Source of the DNA: Enterococcus haemoperoxidus ATCC BAA-382
GTDB lineage: Bacteria; Bacillota; Bacilli; Lactobacillales; Enterococcaceae
Reading direction: 5' to 3'
Length of the DNA: 64,000 bases
Assembly (NCBI RefSeq): GCF_000407165.1
Contig: NZ_KE136479.1
Coordinates: forward strand, 879,464-943,463
Numbering within the stretch: the first letter of the stretch is position 1; the number at the start of each line of letters is the position of its first letter. The notes beneath the pieces are model-generated. The model was not told the origin of the DNA, searched no databases, and worked only from the letters and a program-made list of their open reading frames with translations. This document shows, piece by piece, positions 35,028 to 44,777 of the stretch. The position numbers and the translations under genes are program-made.

Positions 35028-35359
35028 AGTGGACCTCCTGAATATCATTAAACCAAGTATAGCAGAAAATAAATGGTGGGCAAACAAAGAATAAACCCTT
35101 AGAAGAAATAAGAAATTGATTAAAAATAACGAGAATAGAGCACAAATCAAACAGAACATGCTATTTTATTGTGAGGGGAGTAACATTCTTTTGTTTAATA
35201 GGTTGAAAAATAAACTTAATTAAACTAATGAGTTTAGTATAAAAGAGAAATCTATCATTTTCAAAATGTGATTATATTCACATTTATATAAGAGATTAGG
35301 TAGATTTAAGTTAAATAATCAGGAGTTGGATGGTTAAAAATTACTGAGGTGGGGAAAAA
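35028..35359 (+). promoter_or_regulatory. 332-bp divergent intergenic region between ktrB and the flavoprotein gene
   Basis: No gene is supported here; the minus-strand frame that continues from ktrB lacks a usable start. The stretch contains AAACT-AATG-AGTTT near 35222-35235 and the CRP/FNR-like palindrome listed separately. A possible -10 for the flavoprotein gene is TAGATT at 35301-35306. Confidence 0.5.
35264..35285 (+). promoter_or_regulatory. CRP/FNR-type palindromic operator upstream of the fumarate-reductase-like gene
   Basis: AAATGTGA (35264-35271) and TCACATTT (35278-35285) are a perfect 8-bp inverted repeat around TTATAT. The half-sites equal the classic CRP-family consensus and fit TGTGA-N6-TCACA used by Gram-positive FNR/ArcR-type regulators. 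The site is 75 bp before the start codon, with a plausible -10 at 35301, the geometry of class II activation. Confidence 0.75.
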
Positions 35360-36877
35360 ATGAAAAAAGTCATCATGAGTTTACTATCATTGAGTCTATT
35401 TGCAGGAATTGCGGTAGGTTGTACCAGTGATCAAGACAAAACAACCAAGAAAAGTAAAGAATCCAAGGAAAGCACAGAAGTTACTTCTGGTGCATCAGCC
35501 AATGGCTATACAGATTTAAGTGAATTAGAAGATCAATATGACATCGTGATCATCGGTGCAGGTGGCGCTGGCATGACAGCTGCATTACAAGCAAAAGAAG
35601 CAGGAATGAATCCAGCTATCCTAGAAAAAATGCCAGTTGCAGGTGGCAATACAATCAAATCTTCTTCAGGTATGAATGCTTCTGAAACAAAATACCAAAA
35701 AGCAGAAGGTATCACAGATAGCAATGATAAATTCTTCGAAGAAACACTTAAAGGTGGAAAAGGAACGAATGACAAAGAACTATTACGCTTTTTTGTCGAT
35801 CATTCAGCAGATGCAATCGATTGGTTAGATACGAAAGGAATTGAACTAAGCAACTTGACAATTACCGGTGGAATGAGCGAAAAACGCACTCACCGTCCAG
35901 CTGATGGTTCTGCAATCGGCGGCTACTTAGTTGATGGACTTGTTCGGAATGTCAAAGAAGAAAAAATTCCGTTATTTGTAAATGCAAACGTGACGGAAAT
36001 CACTGAAAAAGACGGTCAAGTCAACGGTGTTAAAGTCAAACTAAATGACAAAGAAACAAAAGAAATCAAATCAAATGCTGTAATCGTTACAACAGGTGGT
36101 TTTGGTGCGAATAAAGAAATGCTAGAAAAATACGATCCAAAATTAAAAGATTATGTCACAACAAACCAAGAAGGTACAACAGGTGACGGTATCAAGATGA
36201 TCGAAAAACTTGGCGGTGCAACAGTGGATATGAAAGAAATCCAAATTCATCCAACTGTTCAACAAGATAAATCATTCTTGATCGGTGAAGTTGTTCGTGG
36301 TGAAGGCGCAATTTTAGCATCACAAGAAGGTACACGTTTCGTGAATGAAATGGATACCCGGGATAAAGTGTCAGCGGCCATCACTGAATTGCCAGAAAAA
36401 TCAGCATACCTAGTCTTTGATCAAGGTGTTCGTGATCGTGCGAAAGCAATTGATTTTTATGATGAACAAGGCTTTGTTGTAGAAGGTACAACAATTGAAG
36501 AACTTGCGAAAAAGATCGATATGCCAGAAGCCAAATTAAAAGAAACAGTAGAACAATGGAATAAAGAAGTTCAAGCGAAATCTGATACTCAATTTAATCG
36601 CGCAACAGGTATGGATCATGATCTATCAACTGGACCATTCTATGCAATCAAAATCGCACCAGGAATCCACCATACAATGGGCGGTGTGAAGATCAATACG
36701 AAAACAGAAGTCTTAAAAGAAAATGGCGCCCCAATCAAAGGATTATATGCCGCTGGTGAAGTAACTGGTGGATTACATGGTGCAAACCGTATTGGCGGAA
36801 ACGCTGTAGCGGACATCATCATCTTTGGTCGTCAATCTGGAACAGAAGCAGCGAATTTTGCATCAGCACAAAAATAA
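35360..36877 (+). CDS. Secreted lipoprotein flavoprotein, fumarate-reductase/flavocytochrome c-like
   Basis: 505 residues. Lipoprotein signal with Cys21 (AVGC), then a Lys/Ser/Thr-rich linker to about residue 45. The catalytic domain is FAD-binding-2 type: YDIVIIGAGGAGMTAALQA, the active-site-region THRPADGSAIGGY, and the closing GLYAAGEVTGGLHGANRIGGNA. No N-terminal FMN-binding or heme domain is present, unlike many extracellular fumarate reductases. It probably reduces fumarate or a related enoate outside the membrane, fed by an external electron-transfer chain. The upstream CRP/FNR-like site suggests anaerobic control. Confidence 0.85.
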   Translation: MKKVIMSLLSLSLFAGIAVGCTSDQDKTTKKSKESKESTEVTSGASANGYTDLSELEDQYDIVIIGAGGAGMTAALQAKEAGMNPAILEKMPVAGGNTIKSSSGMNASETKYQKAEGITDSNDKFFEETLKGGKGTNDKELLRFFVDHSADAIDWLDTKGIELSNLTITGGMSEKRTHRPADGSAIGGYLVDGLVRNVKEEKIPLFVNANVTEITEKDGQVNGVKVKLNDKETKEIKSNAVIVTTGGFGANKEMLEKYDPKLKDYVTTNQEGTTGDGIKMIEKLGGATVDMKEIQIHPTVQQDKSFLIGEVVRGEGAILASQEGTRFVNEMDTRDKVSAAITELPEKSAYLVFDQGVRDRAKAIDFYDEQGFVVEGTTIEELAKKIDMPEAKLKETVEQWNKEVQAKSDTQFNRATGMDHDLSTGPFYAIKIAPGIHHTMGGVKINTKTEVLKENGAPIKGLYAAGEVTGGLHGANRIGGNAVADIIIFGRQSGTEAANFASAQK

Positions 36878-36889
36878 GTAAGTCTAAGA

Positions 36890-36934
36890 AAACCAATAGA
36901 TCGAACGTCCGCGTTTGCCTATTGGTTTCTTTTT
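36890..36934 (+). terminator. Terminator after the flavoprotein gene
   Basis: AAACCAATAG (36890-36899) pairs with CTATTGGTTT (36919-36928), followed by CTTTTTA. Confidence 0.75.
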
Positions 36935-37051
36935 ATCGTCTAAATGAACTTATAATCAAAAACTAAGAAAGCAATTTTTCAAAAATACTGCTTTTTTGTC
37001 GAAAATATAGTAAAATACGAGAGGAACTAAACGAGAGGTGACGACGGAGTA

Positions 37052-37645
37052 ATGGCACAATTATTTTTTAAATATGGCGCAATGAATAGTGGTAAAACAA
37101 TTGAAATATTAAAAGTAGCGCACAATTATGAAGAACAAGACAAACCTGTTGTCATTATGACAAGCGGACTTGATACTAGAGATGGCGTTGGTGTCGTTTC
37201 AAGCCGTATCGGCCTTAGAAGAGAAGCAATCCCTATTTTTAAAGAGACGAATGTCTATGATTTGATCCAAAAGCTTGATTATAAACCTTATTGCATCTTA
37301 GTGGACGAATCACAATTTTTAGGCAAACAACACGTGATTGAGTTTGCCCGAGTTGTAGACGAATTAAATATTCCAGTTATGGCATTTGGTCTGAAGAATG
37401 ATTTCCGTAATGAACTATTTGAAGGATCGAAATACTTGATGTTATATGCAGATAAACTAGAAGAACTTAAAACAATCTGCTGGTTCTGTCATAAAAAAGC
37501 GACGATGAATCTACATTATATTGATGGTCAACCAGTTTATGAAGGAACTCAAGTCCAAATCGGTGGAAACGAAGCTTATTATCCTGTGTGCCGTAATCAT
37601 TATTTCCATCCACCAATCGATGGTGAGCAGGTAGAAAATAATTAA
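37052..37645 (+). CDS. tdk: Thymidine kinase
   Basis: 197 residues, type II thymidine kinase length. Walker A-like [15 protein letters not shown], the catalytic DESQFLG segment, and zinc-binding cysteines in CWFCHKKA and the C-terminal PVCRNHY. It phosphorylates thymidine in the salvage pathway. It is the first gene of a conserved run ending with glyA and upp. Confidence 0.95.
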   Translation: MAQLFFKYGAMNSGKTIEILKVAHNYEEQDKPVVIMTSGLDTRDGVGVVSSRIGLRREAIPIFKETNVYDLIQKLDYKPYCILVDESQFLGKQHVIEFARVVDELNIPVMAFGLKNDFRNELFEGSKYLMLYADKLEELKTICWFCHKKATMNLHYIDGQPVYEGTQVQIGGNEAYYPVCRNHYFHPPIDGEQVENN

Positions 37646-37703
37646 CTCAGTAAAAAGTGGAAAATAAACGATACTTATCAACTAAAAAGAGGAGCAACTA
37701 ACT

Positions 37704-38777
37704 ATGTACGATCAGTTACAATCAATTGAAGATCGCTATGAAGAGCTGGGCGAATTATTAAGTGACCCAGAAGTCATCAGTGATACGAAACGCTTTATGC
37801 AATTATCTAAAGAAGAAGCGAATACCCGCGAAACAGTCGACGTTTATCGTCGCTATAAGCAAGTAGTCGAAGGAATCAGTGATACCGAAGAACTATTAGG
37901 TGAAAAGCTAGATGCCGAAATGGCTGAAATGGCCAAAGAAGAACTTTCAGAATTAAAAAAAGAAAAAGACGTACTGGAAGAACGAATCAAAATTTTACTA
38001 TTACCGACAGATCCAAATGACGATAAGAATATCATTATGGAAATCCGTGGTGCAGCTGGCGGGGACGAAGCAGCTTTATTTGCTGGTGACTTATTCGGGA
38101 TGTACCAAAAATATGCGGAATCACAAGGATGGAAAACGGATGTCATGGAAGCGAATATTACTGGAATCGGTGGATATAAAGAAGTGATCATGATGATTTC
38201 CGGAGATAATGTTTTCTCTAAACTAAAATATGAGAGTGGTGCGCATCGGGTTCAACGTGTACCGTCAACAGAATCTCAAGGCCGTATCCACACATCAACT
38301 GCAACTGTCGTTGTTTTACCAGAAGCAGAAGAAGTAGAATTAGATCTTGCAGATAAAGACATTCGCACAGATATCTACCATGCTAGTGGAGCCGGAGGTC
38401 AGCACGTCAATAAAACAGCTTCTGCTGTTCGTTTGACCCATATTCCAACTGGGATTGCTGTTGCTATGCAAGATGAACGTTCTCAAATCAAAAACCGTGA
38501 AAAAGCAATGAAAATTTTACGTGCCAGAGTGTACGACCAAATGCAGCAAGAAGCGCAAAGCGAATATGATGCAAATCGCAAATCAGCTGTTGGGACAGGA
38601 GATCGTTCTGAACGAATCCGTACCTATAACTTTCCGCAAAATCGTGTAACGGATCATCGTATTGGTTTAACCATTCAAAAACTTGATCAAATTTTAGCTG
38701 GAAAATTAGATGAAATCGTTGATGCATTAGTGTTATACGATCAAACATCAAAATTAGAAGAGATGCAAAATGGGTAA
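37704..38777 (+). CDS. prfA: Peptide chain release factor 1
   Basis: 357 residues. The peptidyl-tRNA hydrolysis motif [10 protein letters not shown] is at about residues 228-237, and [10 protein letters not shown] identifies RF1 (PxT-type anticodon region). It terminates translation at UAA/UAG. Its 3' end overlaps prmC, whose product methylates the GGQ glutamine. Confidence 0.97.
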   Translation: MYDQLQSIEDRYEELGELLSDPEVISDTKRFMQLSKEEANTRETVDVYRRYKQVVEGISDTEELLGEKLDAEMAEMAKEELSELKKEKDVLEERIKILLLPTDPNDDKNIIMEIRGAAGGDEAALFAGDLFGMYQKYAESQGWKTDVMEANITGIGGYKEVIMMISGDNVFSKLKYESGAHRVQRVPSTESQGRIHTSTATVVVLPEAEEVELDLADKDIRTDIYHASGAGGQHVNKTASAVRLTHIPTGIAVAMQDERSQIKNREKAMKILRARVYDQMQQEAQSEYDANRKSAVGTGDRSERIRTYNFPQNRVTDHRIGLTIQKLDQILAGKLDEIVDALVLYDQTSKLEEMQNG

Positions 38778-39621
38778 CCGTTATTTTGAAGTCCTTGAAC
38801 GGGCTTCTTCTTTTTTAGAAAAACAAGGACAAGAAGGCTATAGTATTCTTTTTGTTTTTCTAGAAAGAAAAGGCTGGACCAAGACGGATTGGCTGCTTCA
38901 TCTGAAAGAAGAAATAACATCCGAAGACGAGCAACAAATCAATGAGGACGTATTGAGGCTTGCTCAAAATTATCCGCCACAATATTTATTGGAATATAGC
39001 GATTTTTATGGTCATCGTTTTATAGTTAATGAGCATACATTGATTCCAAGACCTGAGACAGAGGAGCTCGTCGACCGTTGCTTAAAAGAAAATCCAAATG
39101 AGCGATTGACAGTTGTTGATGTTGGGACTGGAACAGGTGCAATTGCGATTAGTCTAAAATTGGATCGACCAAATTGGCAAGTGACTGCAATCGATATTTC
39201 AGAAGAAGCATTAAACGTTGCCAAGAAAAATGCAGAACAATTAAAGGTAGATATTTGTTTTTGTCATGGCGATGCACTTAAACCAATGAAAGAGCAAAAA
39301 ATCGATATCTTGATTTCAAATCCTCCTTACATCAGTAATACTGAATGGGACTTGATGGATGAAAGTGTGCGAACATTTGAACCCAAAACTGCATTGTTTG
39401 CAGAAAACGATGGGTTAGCGATTTATCAACGATTGGCTGAAGAAGCAAAAGAGTTGCTGAAACCAGATGGAAAAATTTATTTAGAAATCGGTTTTCAACA
39501 AGGCGAAGCAGTCAAACAACTTTTTCAGCAAACCTTTCCACAAAAACAAGTACAAGTTGCCCAAGACTTATCGGGAAATGATCGAATGGTGATTGTTTCA
39601 TCTAAAAAAGAGGAGGGGTAG
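38770..39621 (+). CDS. prmC: Release factor glutamine N5-methyltransferase
   Basis: 283 residues, overlapping prfA by 8 bp. SAM-binding [15 protein letters not shown] and catalytic ISNPPYIS (NPPY) are intact; the N-terminal helical RF-binding domain precedes them. It methylates the GGQ motif of RF1/RF2. Confidence 0.96.
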   Translation: MGNRYFEVLERASSFLEKQGQEGYSILFVFLERKGWTKTDWLLHLKEEITSEDEQQINEDVLRLAQNYPPQYLLEYSDFYGHRFIVNEHTLIPRPETEELVDRCLKENPNERLTVVDVGTGTGAIAISLKLDRPNWQVTAIDISEEALNVAKKNAEQLKVDICFCHGDALKPMKEQKIDILISNPPYISNTEWDLMDESVRTFEPKTALFAENDGLAIYQRLAEEAKELLKPDGKIYLEIGFQQGEAVKQLFQQTFPQKQVQVAQDLSGNDRMVIVSSKKEEG

Positions 39622-39625
39622 GAAA

Positions 39626-40663
39626 TTGGAAACAAAACAATTTACAGCGGATAACATCGATCAAGCTGCAGAACTTATCCGTAAAGGAGAACTAATCGCT
39701 TTTCCAACTGAAACTGTTTATGGACTTGGCGCAAACGCATTGGATGAACGTGCAGTAAAGCAAGTTTATGCAGTTAAAGGACGCCCTAGCGATAATCCTT
39801 TGATTGTTCATGTAAGTGATTTTGAGATGGTTAAAAATTATGTGACGGACTTTCCTGAACAGACTAAAAAATTAGTGGATGCTTTTTGGCCGGGTCCTTT
39901 GACGTTGATTTTTAATGTGAAAACAGATGCTTTTTCTACTACCGTAACTGGTGGTTTGAAAACGGTCGCTTTTCGGATGCCTAATAATGAAAAAACACTG
40001 GAACTAATCAAAACAGCCAAGCTACCTCTAGTAGGACCTAGCGCTAATACTTCCGGAAAACCAAGTCCGACAACAGCAAAGCATGTGTATCATGACCTTC
40101 ATGGGAAAATCGCTGGTATTCTAGATGATGGCCCAACTCAAATCGGTGTAGAATCAACGGTCTTAGATTTAACTGCTGCAGACGGAGTTCCGGTCATTTT
40201 AAGACCTGGTGCCGTTACACAAGAACGTTTGGAGCAAGTAGTGGGTAAGGTGATTGTTGATCAGCACTTAATCAGCGAAAAAGAAGCCCCTAAAGCACCT
40301 GGGATGAAGTATAAACATTATTCACCAGATGTCCCTGTTTGGATCGTAGAGGGTGATCAACAGACGTTTAAAAAAGCAATTGAATGGGCTGAAAGTAAAA
40401 ATCAGCGGATTGGTTTGTTTGCGGACAATCAAGTTACAGAAATGTTTTCTGATGAAGTAGCAGCCATTTTTTCTTTTGGTGAAGGATCAGTGGAACAAGG
40501 AACTAAATTATTATTTGCAGGTCTGAGAAGTTTAGATGAACAAAATATCGATGTGATTTTTGCACAAGCTTTTCCAGAATCAGATCTAGGGATCGCTTAC
40601 ATGAACCGACTGAAAAAAGCAGCAAATCAAAAAATTCTAAAAATTGATTCGATTTTTGAGTAG
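39626..40663 (+). CDS. Threonylcarbamoyl-AMP synthase (Sua5/YwlC family)
   Basis: 345 residues from a TTG at 39626, about 9 bases after AGGAGGGG; the TTG at 39593 lies inside prmC and lacks a site. N-terminal YrdC domain with [13 protein letters not shown] and [13 protein letters not shown], plus the C-terminal Sua5 domain ([16 protein letters not shown]). It makes the precursor of the t6A37 tRNA modification. Confidence 0.94.
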   Translation: METKQFTADNIDQAAELIRKGELIAFPTETVYGLGANALDERAVKQVYAVKGRPSDNPLIVHVSDFEMVKNYVTDFPEQTKKLVDAFWPGPLTLIFNVKTDAFSTTVTGGLKTVAFRMPNNEKTLELIKTAKLPLVGPSANTSGKPSPTTAKHVYHDLHGKIAGILDDGPTQIGVESTVLDLTAADGVPVILRPGAVTQERLEQVVGKVIVDQHLISEKEAPKAPGMKYKHYSPDVPVWIVEGDQQTFKKAIEWAESKNQRIGLFADNQVTEMFSDEVAAIFSFGEGSVEQGTKLLFAGLRSLDEQNIDVIFAQAFPESDLGIAYMNRLKKAANQKILKIDSIFE

Positions 40664-40718
40664 AGAGCATTTAAGTATGATACAATCGGTACAAACAAAT
40701 GAAATGGAGGCTTGTTTA

Positions 40719-41957
40719 ATGGAGTATAAAACATTTGATCCTGATTTATGGGATGCAATTGCCAAAGAGAATGACCGTCAAGAAAACAACTTGGAGTTGA
40801 TTGCATCAGAGAACGTTGTTTCTAAAGGTGTGATGGCTGCACAAGGAAGTATTCTTACAAATAAGTATGCAGAAGGTTATCCAGGGAAACGTTATTATGG
40901 TGGTTGTGAGTTTATCGATATCGTTGAAAATTTGGCGATCGATCGTGCGAAAGAATTATTTGGGGCTAAGTTTGCAAATGTTCAGCCGCACTCAGGTTCC
41001 CAAGCGAATACAGCAGCTTATCTTTCATTGATCGAACCAGGAGATACTGTTTTAGGGATGGATTTGTCTGCGGGAGGACATTTAACTCATGGTTCACCAG
41101 TCAATTTTAGTGGGAAAACCTATAATTTTGTAAGTTATGGTGTGGATCCCACAACTGAAGTGATCGATTATAATGTTGTACGTATTTTGGCTCGTGAACA
41201 CCAGCCAAAATTAATCGTAGCAGGAGCTAGTGCGTATTCTCGGACAATCGATTTCGAAAAATTCCGTGAAATCGCTGATGAAATTGGCGCAAAATTAATG
41301 GTAGATATGGCACACATTGCGGGTCTTGTAGCCGCAGGTTTGCATCCAAATCCAGTACCTTATGCGGATATCACAACATCAACAACACACAAAACATTAC
41401 GTGGGCCTCGTGGTGGGCTTATTTTAACGAATGATGAAGAGTTAGCGAAAAAAATCAATAGCAATATTTTCCCTGGTATTCAGGGCGGACCATTAGAACA
41501 CGTGATTGCTGGTAAAGCAGTTGCCTTTAAAGAAGCGTTAGACATTAGCTTTAAAGAATATAGTGAACAAGTTATCGAAAATGCTAAAGCAATGACAAAA
41601 GTATTTAATCAGACACCAGAGGCTCGCTTAGTAAGTGGATCGACTGATAATCATTTATTGTTAATAGATGTTAGTGGTTTTGGTTTAAACGGAAAAGAAG
41701 CAGAAGCAATTTTAGATAGCGTAAATATCACGGCTAATAAAAATTCGATTCCGTTTGAACAGCTTAGTCCATTTAAAACAAGTGGTATTCGTATTGGAAC
41801 ACCTGCAATCACGACACGAGGATTTAAAGAAGATGATTGTGTAGAAGTTGCAAAATTAATCGTGAAAGTCCTAAATGATCATGAAAATGAAGCGACTCTT
41901 TCTGAAGTTCGTGCTTCTGTTAGTGAACTTACAAAAAAATATCCACTTTATAAGTAA
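40719..41957 (+). CDS. glyA: Serine hydroxymethyltransferase
   Basis: 412 residues from the ATG at 40719, after ATGGAGG; an earlier in-frame start at 40644 overlaps the previous gene and is not credible. PLP lysine in [20 protein letters not shown] near the N-terminus and the PHSGSQAN motif are present. It interconverts serine and glycine with tetrahydrofolate. A terminator follows. Confidence 0.97.
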   Translation: MEYKTFDPDLWDAIAKENDRQENNLELIASENVVSKGVMAAQGSILTNKYAEGYPGKRYYGGCEFIDIVENLAIDRAKELFGAKFANVQPHSGSQANTAAYLSLIEPGDTVLGMDLSAGGHLTHGSPVNFSGKTYNFVSYGVDPTTEVIDYNVVRILAREHQPKLIVAGASAYSRTIDFEKFREIADEIGAKLMVDMAHIAGLVAAGLHPNPVPYADITTSTTHKTLRGPRGGLILTNDEELAKKINSNIFPGIQGGPLEHVIAGKAVAFKEALDISFKEYSEQVIENAKAMTKVFNQTPEARLVSGSTDNHLLLIDVSGFGLNGKEAEAILDSVNITANKNSIPFEQLSPFKTSGIRIGTPAITTRGFKEDDCVEVAKLIVKVLNDHENEATLSEVRASVSELTKKYPLYK

Positions 41958-41963
41958 AAGTTT

Positions 41964-42000
41964 CGAGTGATTGACTAGTCAATCGCTCGATTTTGTTTTA
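41964..42000 (+). terminator. Terminator after glyA
   Basis: CGAGTGATTGA and TCAATCGCTCG (41964-41989) pair around CTAG, followed by ATTTTGTTTT. Confidence 0.85.
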
Positions 42001-42036
42001 CAATAGGAAGGAATAAATTATTGAAGGAGAATGAGC

Positions 42037-42666
42037 ATGGGAAAATTCCAAGTTATTGATCATCCACTGATCCAACACAAATTAACAATCATTAGAGATA
42101 AGGATTGTGGAACAAAGGTTTTTCGTGAAGTCGTAAATGAGATCGCAATGCTTATGGCATACGAAGTTTCAAGAGATATGCCACTAGAAGATATTGTTAT
42201 CGAGACACCGATTTGTGAATCTACACAAAAAACATTATCTGGTAAAAAGGTAGCAATCGTACCTATTTTACGTGCAGGTATTGGAATGGTAGATGGTATT
42301 TTGGAATTGATTCCAGCAGCAAAAGTTGGACATATCGGGTTATACCGTGATCATGATACATTAGAGCCAGTTGAATACTTTGTGAAGATGCCTGAAGATA
42401 TTGATGCTCGTCAATTATTCGTAGTTGATCCAATGTTAGCAACAGGTGGATCAGCAATTATGGCGATCGACGCGTTGAAAGCACGTGGCGGCAGCAATAT
42501 CAAATTTGTTTGTCTAGTAGCAGCGCCAGAAGGTGTGAAGGCCTTACAAGAAGCACATCCAGATATCGATATCTATACTGCAGCATTAGATGAGTATTTA
42601 GATAAAGATGGCTACATCGTTCCAGGCCTTGGCGATGCTGGTGACCGTTTATTCGGTACTAAGTAA
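42037..42666 (+). CDS. upp: Uracil phosphoribosyltransferase
   Basis: 209 residues from the ATG at 42037, 7 bases after AAGGAG; the ATG at 42031 is too close to it. The PRPP-binding motif [17 protein letters not shown] is intact, as is the uracil-binding C-terminal [17 protein letters not shown]. It salvages uracil to UMP. Confidence 0.97.
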   Translation: MGKFQVIDHPLIQHKLTIIRDKDCGTKVFREVVNEIAMLMAYEVSRDMPLEDIVIETPICESTQKTLSGKKVAIVPILRAGIGMVDGILELIPAAKVGHIGLYRDHDTLEPVEYFVKMPEDIDARQLFVVDPMLATGGSAIMAIDALKARGGSNIKFVCLVAAPEGVKALQEAHPDIDIYTAALDEYLDKDGYIVPGLGDAGDRLFGTK

Positions 42667-42671
42667 AAATA

Positions 42672-42717
42672 AAATAGCTGCTAAAAACAACTTCATGTTT
42701 TTAGCAGCTATTTTTTA
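42672..42717 (+). terminator. Terminator after upp
   Basis: AAATAGCTGCTAAAAAC (42672-42688) pairs perfectly with GTTTTTAGCAGCTATTT (42697-42713), followed by more T. Confidence 0.92.
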
Positions 42718-42723
42718 TGAACT

Positions 42724-42751
42724 AAAAAATCCATCCAGTAATTATGGATGG
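42724..42751 (-). terminator. Minus-strand terminator of the YkvS-like gene
   Basis: On the minus strand CCATCCA (42751-42745) pairs with TGGATGG (42737-42731), followed by ATTTTTT. Confidence 0.8.
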
Positions 42752-42757
42752 AAAAAT

Positions 42758-42994
42758 CTATACTTTTTTTAGTTTTTTGTAATTGATGACGATGACACCA
42801 TTACTTTTAACCATTAAATCGGTGTTATCAGAATTTTCATCAATTTCCACAACAGCAGAATTATTTAATTGTTTCGTAATAATTCCAGTTTGTGGCTGAC
42901 CATGCATCAAGAAAGTGACCTGAGTATCGACAGTGAATAAATCCCCTTCTGCAGAAGGCTCAACAGGACGATTAAAGTTACCGAAATTAGACAT
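42758..42994 (-). CDS. YkvS/DUF2187-family small protein
   Basis: 78 residues, minus strand, with AAGGAAG before the ATG. The sequence is a small beta-rich domain (VDTQVTFLMHGQPQTGIITKQLNNSAVVEI) resembling the KOW-like YkvS family. No function is known. It is a monocistronic gene with its own terminator. Confidence 0.75.
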   Translation of the reverse strand: MSNFGNFNRPVEPSAEGDLFTVDTQVTFLMHGQPQTGIITKQLNNSAVVEIDENSDNTDLMVKSNGVIVINYKKLKKV

Positions 42995-43090
42995 TCAAAA
43001 AAACTTCCTTTCTTAACTACTTCTATTATACCACAAATTAAGAAAAAATTCAGAAAACTAATTTTCTTTTAAAAAAGGAGGTTTTTTGTC

Positions 43091-43119
43091 TTTACAAAGA
43101 ATGGGTTTAGTTCTATAAT
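43091..43119 (+). promoter_or_regulatory. Promoter of tRNA-Thr
   Basis: TTTACA (43091-43096), 17-bp spacer, TATAAT (43114-43119), 12 bases before the tRNA. Confidence 0.85.
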
Positions 43120-43131
43120 TTTTAGTGTATT

Positions 43132-43204
43132 GCCAGCTTAGCTCAGTCGGTAGAGCAACGCACTCGTAACGCGTAGGTCGTAGGTTCGATTCCTATAGCT
43201 GGCA
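43132..43204 (+). tRNA. tRNA-Thr (anticodon CGU)
   Basis: A 73-nt cloverleaf: acceptor GCCAGCT/AGCTGGC, D stem GCTC/GAGC, T arm GTAGG-TTCGATT-CCTAT, discriminator A. The anticodon loop CTCGTAA gives CGT, which reads ACG. The last anticodon-stem pair (31-39) is A-C, the only mismatch. CCA is not encoded. It is a single tRNA with its own promoter and terminator. Confidence 0.95.
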
Positions 43205-43210
43205 TCATTT

Positions 43211-43259
43211 AAACGTGAAAGATCAATGCTTGTAAGCATTGATCTTTCACGTTTATTTA
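43211..43259 (+). terminator. Terminator after tRNA-Thr
   Basis: A perfect 19-bp stem (43211-43229 with 43236-43254, AAACGTGAAAG... paired to ...CTTTCACGTTT) with a TTGTAA loop, followed by an AT-rich T tail. Confidence 0.92.
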
Positions 43260-43423
43260 TTTTTATAGTAAAAAATCAGGATTTGACAATGTATAAACAA
43301 ATTAGTTAGAGGACAATCTCATGATTTCGATATACTTTAGGCTTAAAAAAAACTATACAATTCATATTAAAATGATATATAATGTATTTTTAGTAATAAA
43401 TAAATATAAAAGGGGAATTTGAA

Positions 43424-44263
43424 ATGAAAAAAAAGTTATTAGTCGTTGGTGTTTTAGGAATAGTTGGCCTAGGATTATATGGTGGAACTGTTGTTAATGG
43501 TTGGCAATCAGGTTATGGAGATGACTATGTTTACATGCCTGACGGGAGTATACGTTCTAGTATACTCACATTGATCGAAAGAAATACTCTGGTTGAAACG
43601 GAAGATGGAAGTGAAAGTCTATTTGAAATCGAAAAGGAATTACCAACAGTCGATCAAATAAAAAAATATGCATATTCTGATCCGAATCAATATTTGGAGC
43701 TTGGAGAATTGAGTTTAAGTGGAATTCAAGGAATCCAACATTTAGGTGAAAATGTAAAGAAAATAAGGCTTTTTGAGATTGGAAACTCTGATATTACTCC
43801 AATATTTCTGATGGAACATCTAGAAGAGTTGGATTTAGAAGATGCTAATGTTACGATGAATGAGCTAGATCAATTGTTTACTTCTAAGCGCATGCCAAAA
43901 CTGAAAGTTTTGCATGTAAGGGATTATGAATATTCGTTCAAAGATTTTTCAGACGTTAAAATACCTGAAAAGTTTCAAGATGTGCTATACAGAAATAGCA
44001 CAACTTATCCCACAATTACGTTGTCCTCGGATGCAAAGGAATTAGTTATAAAAAATCCAATTCAGCTATCGAACAATAACGGTGGCGAAACAACATATAC
44101 TTCTCAAGATAAGAATTTCAAAGTTGTTGGCAATGAATTAAGATGGGATCTTTCAACTAGTGAGGAGCCTAAATCATTTACATGGGAATATAAGTTGGCA
44201 GAGCCAAACCGTAATATCGTCTTTAATGGGGAAGTAAGATTAAAAGTCCTTTTTGAAGATTAA
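43424..44263 (+). CDS. Secreted or membrane-anchored protein with leucine-rich-like segment
   Basis: 279 residues; ATG after AAAGGGG. The N-terminus MKKKLLVVGVLGIVGLGLYGG is a signal peptide or anchor without a lipobox. Residues about 75-170 contain repeating leucine/isoleucine patterns (LSLSGIQGIQHLGENVKKI, LEELDLEDANVTMNELDQL, LKVLHVRDYEYSF) like degenerate leucine-rich repeats; the C-terminal 90 residues look beta-rich. I do not recognise the family. It is near a MucBP surface protein, so an envelope role is plausible. It sits just after tRNA-Thr in an accessory-looking stretch. Confidence 0.65.
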   Translation: MKKKLLVVGVLGIVGLGLYGGTVVNGWQSGYGDDYVYMPDGSIRSSILTLIERNTLVETEDGSESLFEIEKELPTVDQIKKYAYSDPNQYLELGELSLSGIQGIQHLGENVKKIRLFEIGNSDITPIFLMEHLEELDLEDANVTMNELDQLFTSKRMPKLKVLHVRDYEYSFKDFSDVKIPEKFQDVLYRNSTTYPTITLSSDAKELVIKNPIQLSNNNGGETTYTSQDKNFKVVGNELRWDLSTSEEPKSFTWEYKLAEPNRNIVFNGEVRLKVLFED

Positions 44264-44316
44264 GAAACTATTAATATGAGTTGTAAGCACCTAATTATGG
44301 TGATTAAAGACTGAAG

Positions 44317-44372
44317 ACAAAAGATACAAATAAATCTTCTTTATAAGAAGTTTGTTTGTATCTTTTGTAGTT
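44317..44372 (+). terminator. Terminator after the leucine-rich protein gene
   Basis: ACAAAAGATACAAA (44317-44330) pairs with TTTGTATCTTTTGT (44355-44368), with an inner CTTCTT/AAGAAG stem; AGTTTT follows. Confidence 0.8.
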
Positions 44373-44446
44373 TTAGCAAAATAATAAGCAAAGACTTTCA
44401 TTCTCATTTTTTTGATATATTTAAAAGAGAAATTGTAGGCTGATTA

Positions 44447-44584
44447 ATGATTGCTAGTATGAAAGATACAATTGTAATGGCGGAAGGTGGATTAATCGTC
44501 CATACAGATATAGATTCAGAATATATTACATTTGTTTCCAATAAGAGCTCTGAAAAATGGATCTATGTCTCATATAAATTCTAA
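44447..44584 (+). CDS. Doubtful 45-residue ORF
   Basis: MIASMKDTIVMAEGG... to ...WIYVSYKF then TAA. No convincing ribosome site precedes it. The C-terminal composition looks protein-like, so it may be the remains of a larger decayed gene. No family recognised. Confidence 0.25.
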   Translation: MIASMKDTIVMAEGGLIVHTDIDSEYITFVSNKSSEKWIYVSYKF

Positions 44585-44777
44585 AAGAAACTCATATGAT
44601 AATAATTTGACTTAATCTTTCTATAAAATCATAAAAATAGAAGTAATAAATTGAGCGAAGTGATCCTAAAGTTTGAAAGTGTTCTATTATTTCTTCTAGA
44701 AAAAATAAAAAAACACAAAGTCAAAGTATACTATGTTACTATTTTTTTGTTAAAAAAAGATAAGTGAGAGGTTACGG

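Larger units (their letters stand above)
44264..44777 (+). other. 514-bp intergenic stretch
   Basis: It begins with a terminator (listed) and then holds only an AT-rich sequence with one doubtful small ORF at 44447-44584. No other gene, RNA or clear promoter is seen. Confidence 0.6.

Noticed and set aside
35028-35159. N-terminal extension of the potassium transporter
   Set aside because: The extension has no ribosome site, while the ATG at 35027 has AGGAGGT at the right distance and starts a typical family N-terminus.
43205-43260. Phage attachment site at the tRNA-Thr 3' end
   Set aside because: The tRNA is followed at once by its own perfect terminator, and no direct repeat of the tRNA end or integrase was seen.
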